Positions 62,950 to 64,000 of a stretch of 64,000 bases of DNA are shown in pieces (within the stretch, counting starts at the first letter, position 1; each line of letters starts with the position of its first letter). The translations under genes and the position numbers were made by a program. The notes below the pieces were generated by a model. The model saw only the letters and a list, made by a program, of their open reading frames with translations, had not been told where the DNA came from and ran no database searches. Source of the DNA: Treponema succinifaciens DSM 2489 (GTDB lineage Bacteria > Spirochaetota > Spirochaetia > Treponematales > Treponemataceae); contig NC_015385.1 in NCBI RefSeq assembly GCF_000195275.1, positions 62,001 to 126,000 of the forward strand. The letters are read 5' to 3'.

Positions 62950-63210
62950 CTATTCATAATGCGTCCACATTCTGAGGATATGGACGATTTTTTTCAGTCT
63001 GAAAAACTTCATAGACTAGTCTGTGCTGAATATTTATTCGGCGGGAAAAAATCCGGTCAGGTCGCCGATGAGTTTTTCGTAAGGTGGAGGATTCTGGAAT
63101 GGGTTGATTTTCAGGATTTCAATGAGATTTATCACGTTCTGCTTTAAATTTGACTGTTCAATCTTTTTGGTGTTTTTTACTGCCTGTTTGGAATATTTTA
63201 TTGTCTACAT
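62950..63210 (-). pseudogene. YoeB/Txe-type toxin relic
   Basis: The ATG at 63210 overlaps the antitoxin stop (TAATG), but codon 2 is TAG where Trp is expected. The frame then reads TIKYSKQAVKNTKKIEQ...NPFQNPPPYEKLIGDLTG. A lost T shifts it to SRRINIQHRLVYEVFQ, and an extra A shifts again to KIVHILRMWTHYE. These are hallmark YoeB segments. Three defects make it inactive. Confidence 0.82.
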
Positions 63211-63338
63211 TACCAGCCGATGTCCTCAACGTTGTCTTCAAGTGACTCTTTGCTAGCTTCGATGATGGATTTCTTCATTCCCGGAACAGAGCACAGATAA
63301 AGCGTTTCCTGAGTTGCAGTTGCTGTGATTATTGACAT
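63210..63338 (-). CDS. Shortened Phd/YefM-type antitoxin
   Basis: 42 residues, MSIITATATQETLYLCS then VPGMKKSIIEASKESLEDNV. The ending resembles the C-terminal, toxin-binding part of YefM antitoxins, joined directly to a family-like N-terminus. An internal deletion of the DNA-binding region is likely. GGAG precedes the ATG. It is coupled with the broken toxin gene. Confidence 0.6.
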   Translation of the reverse strand: MSIITATATQETLYLCSVPGMKKSIIEASKESLEDNVEDIGW

Positions 63339-63382
63339 AAAATATCTCCATGTTTAGAACGTGCATATTTTCGTACGTTTAG

Positions 63383-63682
63383 TCAAGAATGTTTTTTTCC
63401 CTTATGCGCTGTAATCACCGTGTAGCTGTGCGCGTTCACCGTGATTGTGCGGCCGTCTGTTTTTATGTACCAGTTTTTTCCCTGACGGAAGATTTTATTG
63501 GCGGATTTTCCATCGTTTTCGCCAGATTTTTCATTTTCAATGTTTTTTGCCGCGGAAAGAATTGTGTTTTTGCACCAACCAATAACATCATCGGTCATAA
63601 GTCCAAGATTCCGTTTTATGCGGACAACGCCGAGTTCCGTTGTGTGAAGTTTTTCAAGATTTTCTAAAAGTTCGCTTGTCAT
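63383..63682 (-). CDS. DUF3781 family protein
   Basis: About 99 residues from the ATG at 63682 (MTSELLENLEKLHTTELG); an ATG at 63709 is also possible. The family pattern is clear: RIKRNLGL...DDVIGWCKNTIL, 'IFRQGKNWYIK' and ITVNAHSYTVITAHK. The function of DUF3781 is unknown. Single gene between the toxin relic and the NifX-like gene. Confidence 0.8.
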   Translation of the reverse strand: MTSELLENLEKLHTTELGVVRIKRNLGLMTDDVIGWCKNTILSAAKNIENEKSGENDGKSANKIFRQGKNWYIKTDGRTITVNAHSYTVITAHKGKKHS

Positions 63683-63737
63683 TTTTGTTGTCTTGTATGG
63701 AAAAATCATGTTGCCGCGAAAAAATGCCAGATAGACT

Positions 63738-64000
63738 TTATTTTACCGGCGTAAAAACTGGTTGTTCTGTATGCGTGTTTTCTGGATGTCCGTGGTTGTG
63801 TTCTCCGTGGTGATGGTCGCACTTTGCATCCGGATTGTCTTTTAGTGTTCCTGCCAGAAACTCTTTTACCGCATCGTCCGGATTTCCTGTGATTCCTGCA
63901 ATCTGTTTGAGGCCGGCATTGTTCAATGCGTCGATTGCTCCCTGGCCGCGGTTTCCCAAAATCAAAATTTCGATTCCAAGATTTTTAAGATATGTCGCCA
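63738..64000 (-). CDS. Dinitrogenase iron-molybdenum cofactor (NifX/NifB-like) domain protein, partial
   Basis: The reading frame runs in from beyond the window end (ATYLKNLGIEILILG) and stops at 63738. GNRGQGAIDALNNAGLKQIA is typical of the small NifX/NifB-like domain that binds Fe-S or metal clusters. The C-terminus is His-rich (CDHHHGEHNHGHPENTH), suggesting metal binding. Such stand-alone proteins occur in anaerobes that do not fix nitrogen. The N-terminus is missing. Confidence 0.82.
   Translation of the reverse strand, partial: ATYLKNLGIEILILGNRGQGAIDALNNAGLKQIAGITGNPDDAVKEFLAGTLKDNPDAKCDHHHGEHNHGHPENTHTEQPVFTPVK

Noticed and set aside
62959-63147. 62-residue plus-strand reading frame
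   Set aside because: It is the antisense of the YoeB relic, which matches a known family.

Overview
The window looks like a chromosome segment of a Treponema (Spirochaetota), most likely a saccharolytic gut or rumen species. The A+T-rich, A-tract-rich coding style, the TPR, STAS and PASTA signalling proteins, the ybaB-recR pair, the S41 protease and the many unassigned membrane proteins all fit. The species cannot be fixed from sequence alone. Sugar use is shown by a GH43 tail, a LacI regulator, a GH95 fucosidase, a pectinesterase and a KDG-type sugar kinase.

Bases 1-34,900 are mostly core housekeeping genes with tight overlaps: tRNA-Gly(CCC), ybaB, recR, rsmG, an M48 protease, hslO, ctpA, rsmE, a sigma-54 activator, trmJ, hisD, def-fmt-PASTA, ackA, pyrBI, the biotin operon bioY-ecfA-ecfT-bioB, and birA. 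Two near-identical 31-bp operators, one before bioY and one over the birA start codon, define a small BirA regulon. Several genes here have a -10 box ending 6-9 nt before the ATG and no Shine-Dalgarno, so their mRNAs look leaderless. Bases 34,900-44,450 hold redox genes (an Nfn-like pair and an [FeFe] hydrogenase) and two striking regulatory regions. One is a lipoprotein promoter whose 16-nt spacer contains nine C residues. The other is a 22-bp tandem repeat array directly upstream of the hydrogenase promoter.

Bases 44,450-64,000 are accessory DNA. They hold an AlwI-type nuclease relic, a SIR2/HerA defence pair, a MATE exporter behind a strong terminator hairpin, an IS1111-type IS110 element inserted in an integron attC-like site, a four-gene cytosine methylase / GHKL(MORC-like) ATPase / Z1 / PD-(D/E)XK restriction system, an intact ISAs1-family IS, a nucleotidyltransferase-fold protein, and a decayed YefM-YoeB toxin-antitoxin. 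Many accessory genes carry a one-base A- or T-tract indel or a nonsense codon, while core genes are intact.

The most unusual observation is in the noncoding right end of the IS110-type element. It can fold into a bridge-RNA-like internal loop with two 7-nt segments. One is identical to the left target flank and the other is complementary to the right target flank. This would be a readable target guide still matching its insertion site inside an attC. A 149-bp non-autonomous element, present in two identical copies and one nested variant, shares its terminal 14 bp and 10-bp target duplications with the ISAs1 element and is probably mobilised by it.
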